Assembly: GCF_033546915.1 (NCBI RefSeq)
Contig: NZ_CP137850.1
Span: forward strand, 806,001 to 870,000
Reading direction: 5' to 3'
Source: Mycoplasmopsis verecunda
GTDB taxonomy: Bacteria > Bacillota_I > Bacilli_A > Mycoplasmatales > Metamycoplasmataceae
Length of the DNA stretch: 64,000 nt
This document shows positions 10,866 to 21,043 of the stretch, one piece after another. The notes beneath the pieces are model-generated. The model searched no databases. It was not told the DNA's origin and saw nothing but the letters and a program-made list of their open reading frames with translations. The position numbers were made by a program, and so were the translations under genes. The stretch's first letter is position 1, and each line of letters starts with the position of its first letter.

Positions 10866-13067
10866 CTATTCACCTCCTTTTTCTTTATGTGCCATATACA
10901 TACCAATTTCTGTTCTTGATAAGTTTTTAGCTTCTTTAACAGTTAAAATTTCACCAGTATTAATAACTGCGATTCTATCTGCTAGTGCTAATACTTCATC
11001 AAGTTCATATGAAATTAATAGAATAGCTTTTCCTTGTTTTTTCTCTTCTAATATTCTTTCATGAATATTCTTAATAGCACCAACATCGAGTCCACGTGTA
11101 GGTTGCAGAATTAAGATGAAATCATGCGGTGCATTCATTTCACGCCCTACTATAAATTTTTGTTGGTTACCACCTGATAATGAACGTGCCATTGAGCTAC
11201 CTTTACGTGCTCCTCTGACATCATATTTTTCAATAATTTCATTATTTTCTTTTGTAATATTTTTATTCTTAAATATACCGAATGATTGATAAGTTTTATC
11301 TCATAATCTTCTTAATACAGTGTTATTTTTAATTGAATAATCTAACACTAAACCATGTTTATGTCTATCACTAGGGATAAATGATAATCCGAGTTTTGAA
11401 ATTTCATAAACACTTAAATTGTTTAATTTTATGAAACTATCATCAAAATCTTCAACTTTTTCTTTTTCAGGTGTTGTTGTAGCGAAAAATACTAAATACG
11501 AAATTAATAATAGTAATAAAGCAACTAATGCTGTTGGTCACATAAATACAGCAAGTGAAACAATTGTCATGATAAATGTAACAGTTAATGAGATTGTAGT
11601 TAAGATGTTTCTTACTCTATTTTCATTATTCTTAGCAAATAATTGTTTTAATGATTTTCTAGCAACGGTTAAACCAGTAGATACTGATATAAAGCTTATT
11701 ACTAATGCAGCTATAGAAACATATTGTCATGTATCCATTTGTGTAAATGAGAGTCCAAAAATTAAAATATTCACAACTAACATAATAATTGAAATTGTTT
11801 TCAATCATTTTTTAGCTTTTTTAGAAAACTCTTTCTTCATCGGTTCACGATGACTAATAATATATTTTCTAATTTTTGATCCGTATAATGAATTTATTAG
11901 AACAACTAATGAAGTTACTGCAAATAAATCAAAACATATTCCCAATATCATAAATATAGCTGACCTATCAACTGTGCTAGCTGGTATGCTATATAAAATT
12001 ATTGATATATAAACAAATAATATTGTAAATAAAGTTAAAGAGATATTTTTGATTTTTTGTTCTTTAGACACAGATTCATAACGACTTTTAACTAAATCAG
12101 TTTTTTTGAACAATACATCACCGGTAATTGGTTTTATCATTCCGGCAACAACTTTTTCTAAATCAGATTGACCATTTCCTTCAACACCAGCAATAGCGAC
12201 AATTTCACCTTCTCTAATATCTAATGAAACATTTTTAAGTGGTTTTTCACCGTTTGTTGTAATATTTTCTAATTTAAAAATAACTGGATTGTTTGATGTG
12301 TCGGTGTATTCGTTTCTAGCGATTTCAATTTCTCCACCAACCATTCTGTTAGCCATTTCTTCTATTGAAACATCAGCTACTTTAAAATTACCTGTAACTT
12401 TTCCATATCTTAGAACAGTTGCATTATCCGCAACTTCTTTTATTTCAGCTAATTTATGGGAAATGAATAAAATAGTTTTACCTTGATCTCTGAAAAGTTT
12501 AAATGTATTTAATAAACCTTGTATTTCTTGGTCGGTTAAAACAGCTGTTGGTTCGTCAAAAATCAAAATTTCTGAATCACGATAAAGCATCTTCATAATT
12601 TCGACTTTTTGTTGTGTTGCAACTGTTTCTTTTCCAGTTAGTCTATTTAGATCAAAATGCAATTCAAATGTTTCTTGAATAGTTTTAATCTTTTTTATTG
12701 CTTGTTTGTAATCAATAACTCTTGAATATTTACGATAATCTTCATCACCTAGGACGATATTTTCTAAGTTTGTATAGACATCAACAAGTTTAAAGTGTTG
12801 GTGAACCATACCAATACCTAATTTATTAGCATCGTTAGGTCCTTTAATCAAAACTTCTTTGTTATTGACTTTAATAATCCCCTCATCAGGTTCATAAAGA
12901 CCAAATAAGATTGACATCAATGTACTTTTACCAGCCCCGTTTTCACCTATTAAGGCATGGATGGTACCTTTTTTAACATCAAAACTTATGTTTTGGTTAG
13001 CTTTTATTGAACCGAAAGATTTGGAAATATTAATAAATTCAATTGCATTGTCTTTATTGTTTTGCAT
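10866..13067 (-). CDS. Nucleoside ABC importer double ATPase with inserted membrane domain
   Basis: A 733-residue protein of the RbsA/YufO class; family members are usually about 510. NBD1 has Walker A GENGAGKST (41-49), Walker B ILIFDEPTAVLTD (167-179) and an altered signature (TVATQQKVEI). NBD2 begins normally, with the family's lysine-less Walker A GVEGNGQSD (294-302), and ends normally with FIPSDRHKHGLVLDYSI (562-578), signature SLSGGNQQK and LQPTRGLDVG. Between them, residues about 332-548 form an insertion of about 215 residues with six hydrophobic segments (roughly 341-361, 369-392, 424-441, 448-465, 487-508, 511-528). Reading frame is continuous. It should power uptake of nucleosides with the two permeases. 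The insertion would tether NBD2 to the membrane. Confidence 0.9.
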
Positions 13068-13170
13068 ATTTTCCTTCTATCACTTTCAATATTTTTAGTA
13101 TATGAAAATAGTTTCATTACTAAATTTGGTAATGCCTATATTTTACATTATTTTGCTTTAAAAGTAAAAT

Positions 13171-13195
13171 AAAAATATAGCATAGCTATATTTTT
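13171..13195 (-). terminator. Intercistronic hairpin between BMP lipoprotein and ATPase genes
   Basis: An inverted repeat with 10-bp arms (AAAAATATAG and CTATATTTTT) and a 5-nt loop sits in the 160-nt gap between the BMP gene and the ATPase gene. It can act as a weak terminator or 3' mRNA stabiliser, which would give more lipoprotein than ATPase from one transcript. Confidence 0.6.
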
Positions 13196-13227
13196 ATTAA
13201 ATTTTTTTGTCCTAAAGTGTTTTAAGA

Positions 13228-14667
13228 CTATTTTTGTGTGTTATTTGTTGCTGGAACATCTGTTGATGGTGTTTTTTGTTCAGAATAATTTGTTCCATTG
13301 ATTAAATCAACTAATTTAGCAATTGTTCCACTTCCTTCTGAATATGCTTGTCCATCTTTAGTTGCTTTAAATGAACCTATATATGCTAAATCTTCTTGAT
13401 TTCCTTCTTTGAATGCTTTAGTATATTTAGCTATTGATGCATTCATAGCATCTTTATGTGTTGTATTGCTTAGAGTACTTTGTGAAGCACCTACTCAATC
13501 CATTTGAAGTGTACCAGAAATATTTACTGGTTTTCCGTCTGCATTGTTAGTGTAAATCCCTTTATCGTTTATTCCTAAAACAACATATAGTAATGTATCA
13601 TAAACTGATTGTGTAATATTTTTAGTTACAGAAGATATAAATCTACCTGCTTGTGTTGGGAATGCATTAGCTTGGTTTGTATCAACACCAATAACAGTTT
13701 GAGGATAGTTTCCTGATACTAATGCATCGATTAACATTGAAGTAGCAACACCAGCAACTGGCATAATTGAACTACTTCCTAGGTTAATTGTTTCGTTGAC
13801 AACACCTTGCATTGTTTGGTCAGGTTGGAATGTAGCTCCTAAATTTACTTTATGTGTTCCTGAAGGGACTGCTACTTGAACATCTTTTTTACTATTTGTT
13901 GTATTGTAATTTAATATACCTTGTAGATATCCGATAATAAATGTATCTACTGGAGGTATATCTAGTCCGCCGAATGCAGCAACTTTTTTATTAGTAATAT
14001 CACTTTGTGTTGTGTATAATTCAGCAACTGATTGCCCTACAACATATGCAGCTTGTCCCGCATTATATGTTAAACCAATAAAGTTTTTAAATCCGTTTGC
14101 TTGTTTTTCGGATAAAGCAAAGTCTACACCAATTAATGTAATATTATTTTCGTTTAATGTGTTTACATTATTTTTATCTGATAAGAAACTAGCTAAAGGA
14201 CTTTGTCATGTAAAACCAGACAATATGAATACATTTGTTCCTGAAGCAACAAGTGTTTTTAATGTGTTTTCGTTAGCTCCACCTTTACCTGGTTCAAGTT
14301 TTGAATAATCTAATTCAATAGGTGTGAATTCTTTTCCGGCTTCTTGAGCTGCTTTTTTAGCTTTATCATTAATTTCTTGGATTTGATCAGCTAATGTTAA
14401 AGCACCTTCTCATGATGATTGGTTAAATGATCTATCTGTAACGAAACCTGTATCTGTAACAACTTTAACTGATAGAAGTTTTTTATCCTTGTTTTTATTA
14501 GCAGCTGTTTGTAAAGCTTCATAAGTAACTTTATTATCTGTTGTAACAACCCCTACACGATCTTTCTTTTCAATATATCCTGAATTACCACATGAAGCAG
14601 CAACAATAGGTAATGTAGCAGCTGTAACTCCAGCAAAAGCCATTAATAATGATTTAAATTTTTTCAT
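13228..14667 (-). CDS. BMP-family nucleoside-binding lipoprotein
   Basis: A 479-residue substrate-binding lipoprotein. The signal peptide runs from MKKFKSLLM to the lipobox VAASC (Cys26). The mature domain shows BMP/Med family features: VTDTGFVTDRSFNQSSWEG (about 72-90), FAL or SGFTW-type strand ends, KVAAFGGLDIPPVDTFI and VIGVDTNQAN. These proteins bind nucleosides outside the cell and deliver them to the ABC permeases encoded downstream. A GGAGAA ribosome site precedes the ATG. The C terminus is threonine/asparagine-rich. An organism without purine or pyrimidine synthesis depends on such uptake, which fits the salvage genes elsewhere in the window. Confidence 0.92.
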
Positions 14668-15074
14668 AATTCTCCGAAATATAAATTTAATATTAATATT
14701 AATAATATATAGTGTTTATAACTATATTTTTGAACAAATAAATTTTATTAGTACTAATTTGTTCATTAGTATTATATAAAAATACACTTATCACTATGTA
14801 AAAATGTGGAACACTTAGCATTTTGTTCCACATTTTTAAAAAATAAGCAATTTTAAGCTTTTTGATTATTATATTTAGGTTTTTAACCTACTATTTCTTA
14901 ATATATTATTAAGAAATATCAATGTTATTTAATTAATAATTAAATATTTTATTTAATTTCATATTTAATTTAAAAATATGTAATTATTACCAATATATAA
15001 ATACACTTATATTTTAGTATTAAAACTTATTTTATTGATAAGTATTATAGTGGTTAGTTCGTGCATTTAAATCC
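14668..15074. other. AT-rich intergenic region upstream of the BMP operon
   Basis: No gene is visible. The stretch contains the TGTGGAA/TTCCACA inverted repeat (separate entry), a short palindrome TTCTTAATA/TATTAAGAA near 14894-14914, a small hairpin AGGTTTTTAACCT near 14878, and several TATAAT-like strings near 14690-14710 that could serve as the BMP promoter. Confidence 0.5.
14800..14837. promoter_or_regulatory. Inverted repeat with TTTGTTCCACATTTT motif
   Basis: Arms AAAAATGTGGAAC and GTTCCACATTTTT are separated by 12 nt, 130-170 nt before the BMP start codon. The right arm contains a 15-mer that recurs exactly before the LacI-type gene (62556-62570) and, on the other strand, before the subtilase gene (35492-35506). 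It could be an operator or, read on the minus strand, a weak terminator. Confidence 0.5.
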
Positions 15075-15239
15075 TTATAGTTTTTCTCAAAATTTGTTTT
15101 CTTGATAATTTTGATTTTTGTTATCAGATTGAATCTTAATTACTTTATATACATTGATTTCACTTATAGATAACTTTTTAATTTGTTTATAAATTACAAT
15201 ATATCCAATTGGGAATATTATGACATAAAATGCAAGTCT
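15075..15239 (-). pseudogene. 3' remnant of a small membrane-protein gene cut by an IS3 element
   Basis: About 54 codons remain open on the minus strand up to the left end of the IS3 element: a hydrophobic segment FYVIIFPIGYIVIY, then a polar tail ending in ENKFWEKL and TAA. The upstream part must have lain beyond the element; across it (16644 onward) only ATGCCTAT stays in reach, so either a very short gene was hit or sequence was lost. No family recognised. Confidence 0.45.
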
Positions 15240-15249
15240 GTAGTGAACC

Positions 15250-16149
15250 CTAAAGTTGGACCAAATTTGAATCAAAAGAATTTCTGTAATCAACTGGATT
15301 ACTTTTTAGTCTCAACTTGATTCTTTTGTTGTTGTAATATCAAATATATCCGTTTAGTTCACTAATGAATTGTTCTATTGAATCAAAACGTTTTCTATTT
15401 GGATAAAAGAATTCAGTTTTGATAACGCCGAAACAAGATTCGACTAATCCATTGTCTGGACTATTACCTTTTCTAGACATACTTTGTGTTATATTGTGTT
15501 TTTTCAATGTCTCGATAAAGTATTTATGTTGATAATGTCAGCCTTGATCGGAATGCATTATACTTCCTTTCATACCCTTTAATTTAGGTAATAAAGGTTC
15601 TAATGTGTTTTTAATAAGTTGTAGGTTTGGACTTGCAGAAATGGCTCAAGAAACAATTTCAGAATTGAAACCATCAACTATAGCTGAAAAATATAGTTTA
15701 ACATCTGTTTTTAACTTAAATTCAGTAATATCTGTATAAAGTTTTTGCAAAGGAAGACTTGCTAAGAAGTTTCTGTTTATTAGATTTTCTGCAACTTTTC
15801 CTATCTCGCCTTTGTATGAACTATATTTGCGTTTTGATTTTTGTTCTACTTTAAATACACATCTTTTCATAAGTTTTCTTACTTTCTTACGATTGAAGAA
15901 ATAACCGCGATTTTTAAGTTCTATTTGCATTCTTCTGTAACCATATGTTTGATTTGAATTTGTAAAAATTTCATTCATAACAGCATATAGTTCTTTTAAC
16001 TTTTCTTCCATTTTATGAATAGCATTTACTTGGTATTCATATGTTGATTTAGGTATAGAAGCAACTTGCAATAGAATTCTTAATTTAAATCGTTCTCTTA
16101 ATGACTCGATGGTTCGAACTATTTCTTCTTTTGTTGCTTCAGTCGGAAG
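15250..16149 (-). CDS. IS3-family transposase OrfB (integrase domain)
   Basis: Open frame of about 300 codons without a proper ATG of its own, as expected for an orfB made by -1 frameshifting from orfA (A-rich slip region near 16120-16135, where the two frames overlap). The DDE catalytic set is present: LYTDITEF (first Asp), HSDQGWHYQ (second Asp) and NSPDNGLVESCFG (Glu). An HTH_21-like segment NQTYGYRRMQIELKNRGY precedes the integrase core. The protein itself looks intact, but production depends on orfA, which is broken upstream, so activity is doubtful. Confidence 0.85.
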
Positions 16150-16600
16150 TTAACTCTTTGTTTTAGTTCTTCGTTGAAAGCAATAGTAGCTTCTAATAGT
16201 TCTACTCTTTCTTCGAGTTCACGAATGTATTTCTTTGTATCTGAATCTTTTGTTACAACTCTTTTTCTCTTCATATTTACATTATAGAGATTTTTACGAG
16301 CATTAACTACTTTCATCATAAATGATGAGGCTGATTCAAGATTTAAATCTACAGCTGATTGGAAGCAAGATTTCTTATTTCTAAGAACTTCATCAATTTC
16401 TTTACTAATGAGACTATTTTCAACCGATTTAAGTGCTTTTGTTTTTAAATATTCATCTGCACTTTTATGTTGAAGGTAGTATCTTACATAATGCAATTGC
16501 ATATGGTTCTTAACTTATTTTTTCTAATGAATGAATTAAATTTTTCATTAGAGTTTAAATAACATTCAATAGTTTCAATTAATTTGTGTTTTTGTACCAT
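16119..16600 (-). pseudogene. IS3-family OrfA, frameshifted
   Basis: A start at 16600 (after GGAAAGG) gives MVQKHKLIETIECYLNSNEK and then runs into a TAA; the remaining OrfA from about 16502 (helical, ending LKQQKKK) lies in another frame. The switch occurs close to an A-run near 16525. OrfA normally supplies the DNA-binding HTH and leucine zipper. Confidence 0.6.
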
Positions 16601-16975
16601 AATAAAACCTTTCCATTTTGGTTCAGGTTTTGGGGCGCACTGCATAGGCATAAAAGCAAAATTTTAATTAAAATTCATTGGTTATTTATGGAAATAACAT
16701 TTTTAGGTAACTAATATTCACTATATTTAATCATTACCAAAAAATATGCTAGCTATAAATAATGGAATTATTATTAAGTATAAAAGTATCATCCCTAATA
16801 CATATAAGATAACTCTGATTCCGTTTAATATTTCTCAAGTTACAAAATAATCTGGTTTTAATGTTCTAGTAAAATAAATCGCAAAAGTTAATATTCCAGA
16901 TAATAAGAAACTTACAATAGTAACTATAACATGGACACATTATTTGGACACTTCCCTCCAAATGAATGTGTTTTT

Positions 16976-17896
16976 TTATGCAATTAAATTTGCATATTGG
17001 TTAGGTGATAATCAACCTAAGTTAGATTGAATTCTTTCGCTATTATAAAATTGAATGAATGTGTCAATAATTGATTTTAATTCATCAAATGTTATGTTGT
17101 TAAAATTTACAAATTTCAAACATTCTGATTTTAATATCGAAAAGAAATATTCTGCTTCTCTATTATCTAATGAATTACCAACTCTACTCATTGAAACAAT
17201 ACCGTTATTTTGAGCTATTATTTCATTATATAAATTTGATGTATATTGATAACCATTAATCCAATGAATAATTCAACTTGTATTGAATTTAATATCTTTT
17301 ATATGTGATATCACTAAGTCATTATCATTTCTCGTTGAAATATTGTAATTTATAATTCGTTTTGTTCTGTGCTCAATAGCTATAGATAAAAATATATGAT
17401 TGAAATATTTCTTCAAATCAAATGGTGCTGGAATATAAGTTACATCAGTAGCCACAATATTTCTTCCATTAACATCGTTATAATCCCTTTTAACTGAATC
17501 TTTAGCATCAAAGTTTGTATTTTTAAGTTCTCTAACTCTAGTCTTTTGTCTTACTTTGCAAAATAAATTTAACTTATTCAATTTTCTACCAACAGTTCTA
17601 CTAGATAGAGTTATATTATATTCTTTCAATAGCATAATAGCTATTCTAGCTCTGCCATATGTTTGATTATATTTATTATGTAAAGTCTTGATTTCCTCAG
17701 CATATTGGATTTCTTTTTCAGATGGCTTTTCTTTATTCATAAGATTATAAAATGTACTTTTAGACATATTAAAAGCTTTAGCAACTTCTTTCTTACATGA
17801 TTTCATTTCTTTGATTTTCTTTAATATATCTGTAGGAATTTCTTTTGTTATTTCACCGTATTTTGTCAGATTTCTAATATTTGAATCATATCTTCT
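16976..17896 (-). pseudogene. IS3-family OrfB lacking the second catalytic Asp
   Basis: An open frame of about 300 codons with the HTH_21 segment NQTYGRARIAIMLL, first Asp in ATDVTYIP and the Glu region GNSLDNREAEYFFS. Where family members have HSDxGYQYTS this copy reads HWINGYQYTS. Two compensating one-base changes, a lost base after CATT and a gained T after GGAT, would explain it. Without that Asp the DDE site is incomplete, so the enzyme should be inactive. The frame is also not in overlap with orfA. Confidence 0.75.
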
Positions 17897-17915
17897 TTAG
17901 ATACTTTATCTCAGT

Positions 17916-18182
17916 TTACTTTATTATTTTTTCTTTTCTTCCGCGATTATCTTTTGCAAATTTTACAGTTTCAATTTTATTATACATAGTATTTAAATTA
18001 TATTGTTTTATTTTAACAATTACTTGATATAAGTTTTGCTTACTTATGGTGCAATTTGTTATTAATTTAAATACATTTATAAATTTCTCATATGACAATG
18101 AACAATTTTCTAAAAGTTCAATTGCATATTTACATCTCTTAATTTTTAATCAGTAATTTTCAATATTATTGATTATTAACAT
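17916..18182 (-). pseudogene. IS3-family OrfA, prematurely terminated
   Basis: ATG at 18182 opens 88 codons of a helix-turn-helix type protein ending RGRKEKIIK. In the next frame the sequence continues as NKVNWDKVSKEDMIQILEI, which is the normal OrfA tail, so a one-base change in the A-run near 17930 has cut it short. Confidence 0.65.
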
Positions 18183-18840
18183 ATTATTTTTATGTGTCCA
18201 AATAATATGTCCTAGTTTAACTATTGAAAATGTTGATGAAAAAACTGAATGATTAAAAATTTGACTATATCCAGATATTGTATTATCATCTCTTTTAGGA
18301 TGATAATATTCTAAATCGTTTCATCATAAACGATCACGAATCGTTCAATCATTAGGACGTGGAGGTAAATAATTATTATCAGTCGGAACATTTGTTGAAT
18401 TTGTAAAAGGTAAAAATAAATAAACTATAAACAGAATTATGCAAGCAATTGATATTCAAAAACTCGCAAACGAAGCACTTGCAAGTGTTCTTCTTGAAAT
18501 AGTATTTTCTCAATGATAATTAAATTTTAATCCAAGTGCACTAATAACAAGAGCAACAATAGAACTTATTAATCATAATATCGGAATAGTAATAAATCAT
18601 GTTTTAATGTCTTTGGTGTATGTTATTTGTATACAAGCGCATACTATTGCTACTAAAGAAAGAAAAATCGCAAATCAGTTTCTTAAATTAGCTCTTCAAT
18701 CATTTTCAATATATCCAGTTTCTTTATAACTTCATCGATGAATATTTATTGTTGGTACTTTCATATTTCTCCTTTATAGCTTATTTAATTATGTCTAAAT
18801 ATTTTATTAAAAAATTACTTATTGAATAATATAAATGTAA

Positions 18841-18853
18841 AAAATATCAAGAC
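18841..18853. repeat. 13-bp target-site duplication, left side of left IS30 copy
   Basis: AAAATATCAAGAC here is repeated exactly at 20421-20433, directly outside the other end of the element. Confidence 0.85.
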
Positions 18854-20420
18854 TATTAATTAAAAAGTTGAAAGTCCACCTAAGTGGTAAATTGAGTAGT
18901 TCCTCAATATTGCTGTATAAATTTTACAAAAATGTTCCAAAAGCGTGAAGAAAAATAAAGCCTAAGCTTAAAATTCTTTGTTATTTAGACGAAACTGTTG
19001 AAATATTTAGAAGTTTTTAACCTGATTATTCTGCCTGTTTTATCATCAATAAAATCACGATATTGATCATTTATTGCGTTGAACATTTGTGAAATATATT
19101 CAAAATTAACATATCTCGGAAACTTGCCTTTTGGTAGAAAGTTTCTGATTTTTTATGAGCATTTTCTATGCTTCCTTTTGTAATGATGAATATGTATCGC
19201 ACTTGTAAATAACAGGAATTTCTCTTATTTCATTTAACTTCACATTTTCCGAACCATTGTCTATGGTTAGAGATAAAATGGTTAAATTGTGATGATTAAT
19301 CAATTTAAGAAGTGATTCTTTTATTGAATCTGCATCTCGCCGAGTTAATATCCCAAATAACATTCTTGTCTTTCTTTCTAGCAAGGTAAGAATGCAATAT
19401 TTAGCTCTTAAATTAAGAATTACTGTGTCCATTTCATAATGTCCAAATTCTTCTCTGTTTCTAATTGTTAATGGTGCGAGATGAATAGAAATACCAAAGT
19501 TAATTTTTCTTAGATTGCACTCCTTTAGGCTTTTTCTTCTTGCCACGTAGTTTATCTCAATTAGATTTTTGAAATACCTCTTTTGATTTCAAAATAAAAA
19601 TAGAGAAATCAACATCTTTAACATATTCTTAATCCATAAAGTAATAAAAGCTTGTGGCGTAGGTATAAAAGCATTTTTATCCTTCAATTGTTCTTTATAG
19701 TAATCCAAGAATGTCGTTACTGATATTAGTGGTTCAAATTTCTTTTCATTATCTGAAAGTAAAATACCTTTAGATAATTTTCTCTTAACGATTCTGTGTT
19801 GTTTACTTCAAAACCTTCAGAAGCGAACAATATCATCTCATTTTGAAATTGTGTTTTCATGAATTTGTTGAACTGGATTTTGAACATTTTGCATTTTGAG
19901 CTGAACTCATTCACGATGTGAAACTTTAAAAATTGTTGTTAGTCTATTTTTACAATTACTGCAAAATTTGTATGAGTCTTCTGCTGTGTAATCTCACATA
20001 GCTAGTTTTAAATTTTGCTTGAGAACTTTAGCTGATACGTTCATTGTTTTTGAAATATCATTCAGTGTTTCATGTGTTGCGAAATTTTTAAACATAATAG
20101 CTAGCTTTTCCATGTTGAAATGAGTTATATTTTGCTCTCTGAGTTTGTTTATGTCCTTATGGATTTTGTTTATTTCGTTATCATTTAGTGAATCCATTAT
20201 TGCAAAATGATAATATGCTTCTCTTTGAGTTTTTGATATAACCGTTTGATATACTTTTTCCTCAATTTTTATGCAAAATACTCTTTTTTGTTATACTTCA
20301 AATCTATTAACATTATAATTAAGTTAGTTCCTTCCTTTAGATTTGCAATTTTATTATACAAGGAACTCAAAAAAAGCTGTTAGCTCACGATTAGGTGGAT
20401 TGACAGCTTTTTAATTTATA
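18854..20420 (-). mobile_element. IS30-family element, left copy (1567 bp)
   Basis: Terminal inverted repeats TATTAATTAAAAAGTTGAAA (outer) and TATAAATTAAAAAGCTGTCA (inner, complement), both continuing to a TCCACCTAA block. It is flanked by a 13-bp direct repeat. Unusually long target duplications are known for mycoplasma IS30-family elements of the IS1630 type. Nearly identical to the copy at 21044-22612 but in opposite orientation. Confidence 0.9.
18985..20197 (-). pseudogene. IS30-family transposase, degenerate (left copy)
   Basis: Starts at the same MDSLNDNEINKIHKDINK as the right copy. It carries a pair of A-run indels around 19505-19545 that shift and then restore the frame (SLKECNLRK in place of KPKGVQSKK). 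A further base loss near 19175 converts the CDTYSSWQKGSIENAHKK region into a stop just before the catalytic Glu. The first two catalytic Asp motifs (EMDTVILN, LTIDNGSEN) remain. The protein cannot be functional. Confidence 0.8.
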
Positions 20421-20433
20421 AAAATATCAAGAC
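20421..20433. repeat. 13-bp target-site duplication, right side of left IS30 copy
   Basis: AAAATATCAAGAC, identical to 18841-18853. Confidence 0.85.
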
Positions 20434-20459
20434 ATAAGCTATCTTGATATCAAAGCTAA

Positions 20460-21014
20460 TTAAAATCTGTATTTTTCAGGATGTTTTTCCTGCATTAATT
20501 TAATGAATTCTTTTTTATCCATATCACCATATGTATTCATTAATTCAACACATTCATCATATTCATTCATTGCTCATTGAACATCTTCGAAACCATCAAC
20601 AGAAGTAATACCTTCTCTTTTTCAATTTTTATATGTTGAGAAAAATGTTTTAACAGTATCTAAGAAAGGTAATGGTAAATCTTTTAATGATTGAATGTAA
20701 TCTAATCTATAATCATCAGCATGCACTGCGATTAATTTTGTATCTGTTTCTCCGTCATCAATCATTTTCATTGCACCGATAATACGAGCATTTAATGATA
20801 CTCCTGGCATAAATGTCTCTTCTGAATATAATAAAACATCAAGTTCATCACCATCTCAGTCAAGAGCATTAGGAACAAAACCATAGTTGCATGGATAAAC
20901 AAAATCTCCTCTTAGTATTCTGTCTACCTCAATTTGTTTTGTTTTTCTGTTATATTCGTATTTAATTCTAGAATTTTTTTGTATTTCAATTTTTACTTGG
21001 ATTTCTTTTTTCAT
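20460..21014 (-). CDS. ppa: Inorganic pyrophosphatase (family I)
   Basis: A 184-residue soluble enzyme that hydrolyses pyrophosphate to phosphate and pulls biosynthetic reactions forward. Family-I motifs are present: [12 protein letters not shown] (about 45-56), the metal-binding [13 protein letters not shown] (about 60-72), [16 protein letters not shown] and a C-terminal region around the [11 protein letters not shown] helix. Length is typical. It stands alone between two oppositely oriented IS30 copies. No clear Shine-Dalgarno sequence; TACTATATTAGT precedes the ATG. The gene is expected to be essential, so the flanking elements have not harmed it. Confidence 0.95.
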
Positions 21015-21029
21015 ACTAATATAGTAGCA

Positions 21030-21043
21030 CATTAAAAAAATAT
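21030..21043. repeat. 14-bp target-site duplication, left side of right IS30 copy
   Basis: CATTAAAAAAATAT, repeated exactly at 22613-22626. Confidence 0.85.

Larger units (their letters stand above)
15240..16643 (-). mobile_element. IS3-family insertion sequence (first copy)
   Basis: A 1.4-kb element with imperfect terminal inverted repeats: left end GTAGTGAACCCTAAAGTTGG and right end (complement) GCAGTGCGCCCCAAAACCTG. It encodes the usual orfA/orfB pair on the minus strand. No target-site duplication is visible at the ends chosen, so it is old or flanking sequence has rearranged. The orfA part is frameshifted. Confidence 0.85.
16932..18213 (-). mobile_element. IS3-family insertion sequence (second type), decayed
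   Basis: A 1.28-kb element with terminal repeats TGGACACATTATTTGGACAC (left) and AGGACATATTATTTGGACAC (right, complement). It differs in sequence and ends from the first IS3 element, so it is another lineage. It has inserted in the membrane-protein gene. No target-site duplication is evident. Both reading frames carry lesions. Confidence 0.85.
16727..18763 (-). pseudogene. Membrane-protein gene split by an IS3 element
   Basis: The 5' part (18763 to about 18214) starts after AAAGGAGAA and encodes a four-helix-type membrane protein: MKVPTINIHRWSYKETGY, then hydrophobic segments around WFAIFLSLVAIVCACIQI, TWFITIPILWLISSIVALVI and SFWISIACIILFIVYLFL. The element at 16932-18213 interrupts it. The 3' part (about 16931 to 16727) continues with SFLLSGILTFAIYF and LYVLGMILLYLIIIPLFIA and stops at TAA. 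Without the insertion the product would be about 250 residues. No family recognised. The interrupted frame no longer reads through, so the gene is dead. Confidence 0.75.

Noticed and set aside
10866-13067. ATPase as two separate genes or a pseudogene
   Set aside because: Reading TGA as Trp gives one frame of 733 codons with no TAA or TAG, and motifs on both sides are in phase.
13171-13195. Riboswitch before the ATPase gene
   Set aside because: Only a simple AT-rich hairpin is present, with no conserved aptamer-like sequence.
15087-15293. Small gene crossing the left end of the first IS3 element
   Set aside because: The frame begins inside the IS3 element, within the region of orfB on the same strand, so it is a fusion artefact of the insertion; only the part below 15240 is old gene sequence.
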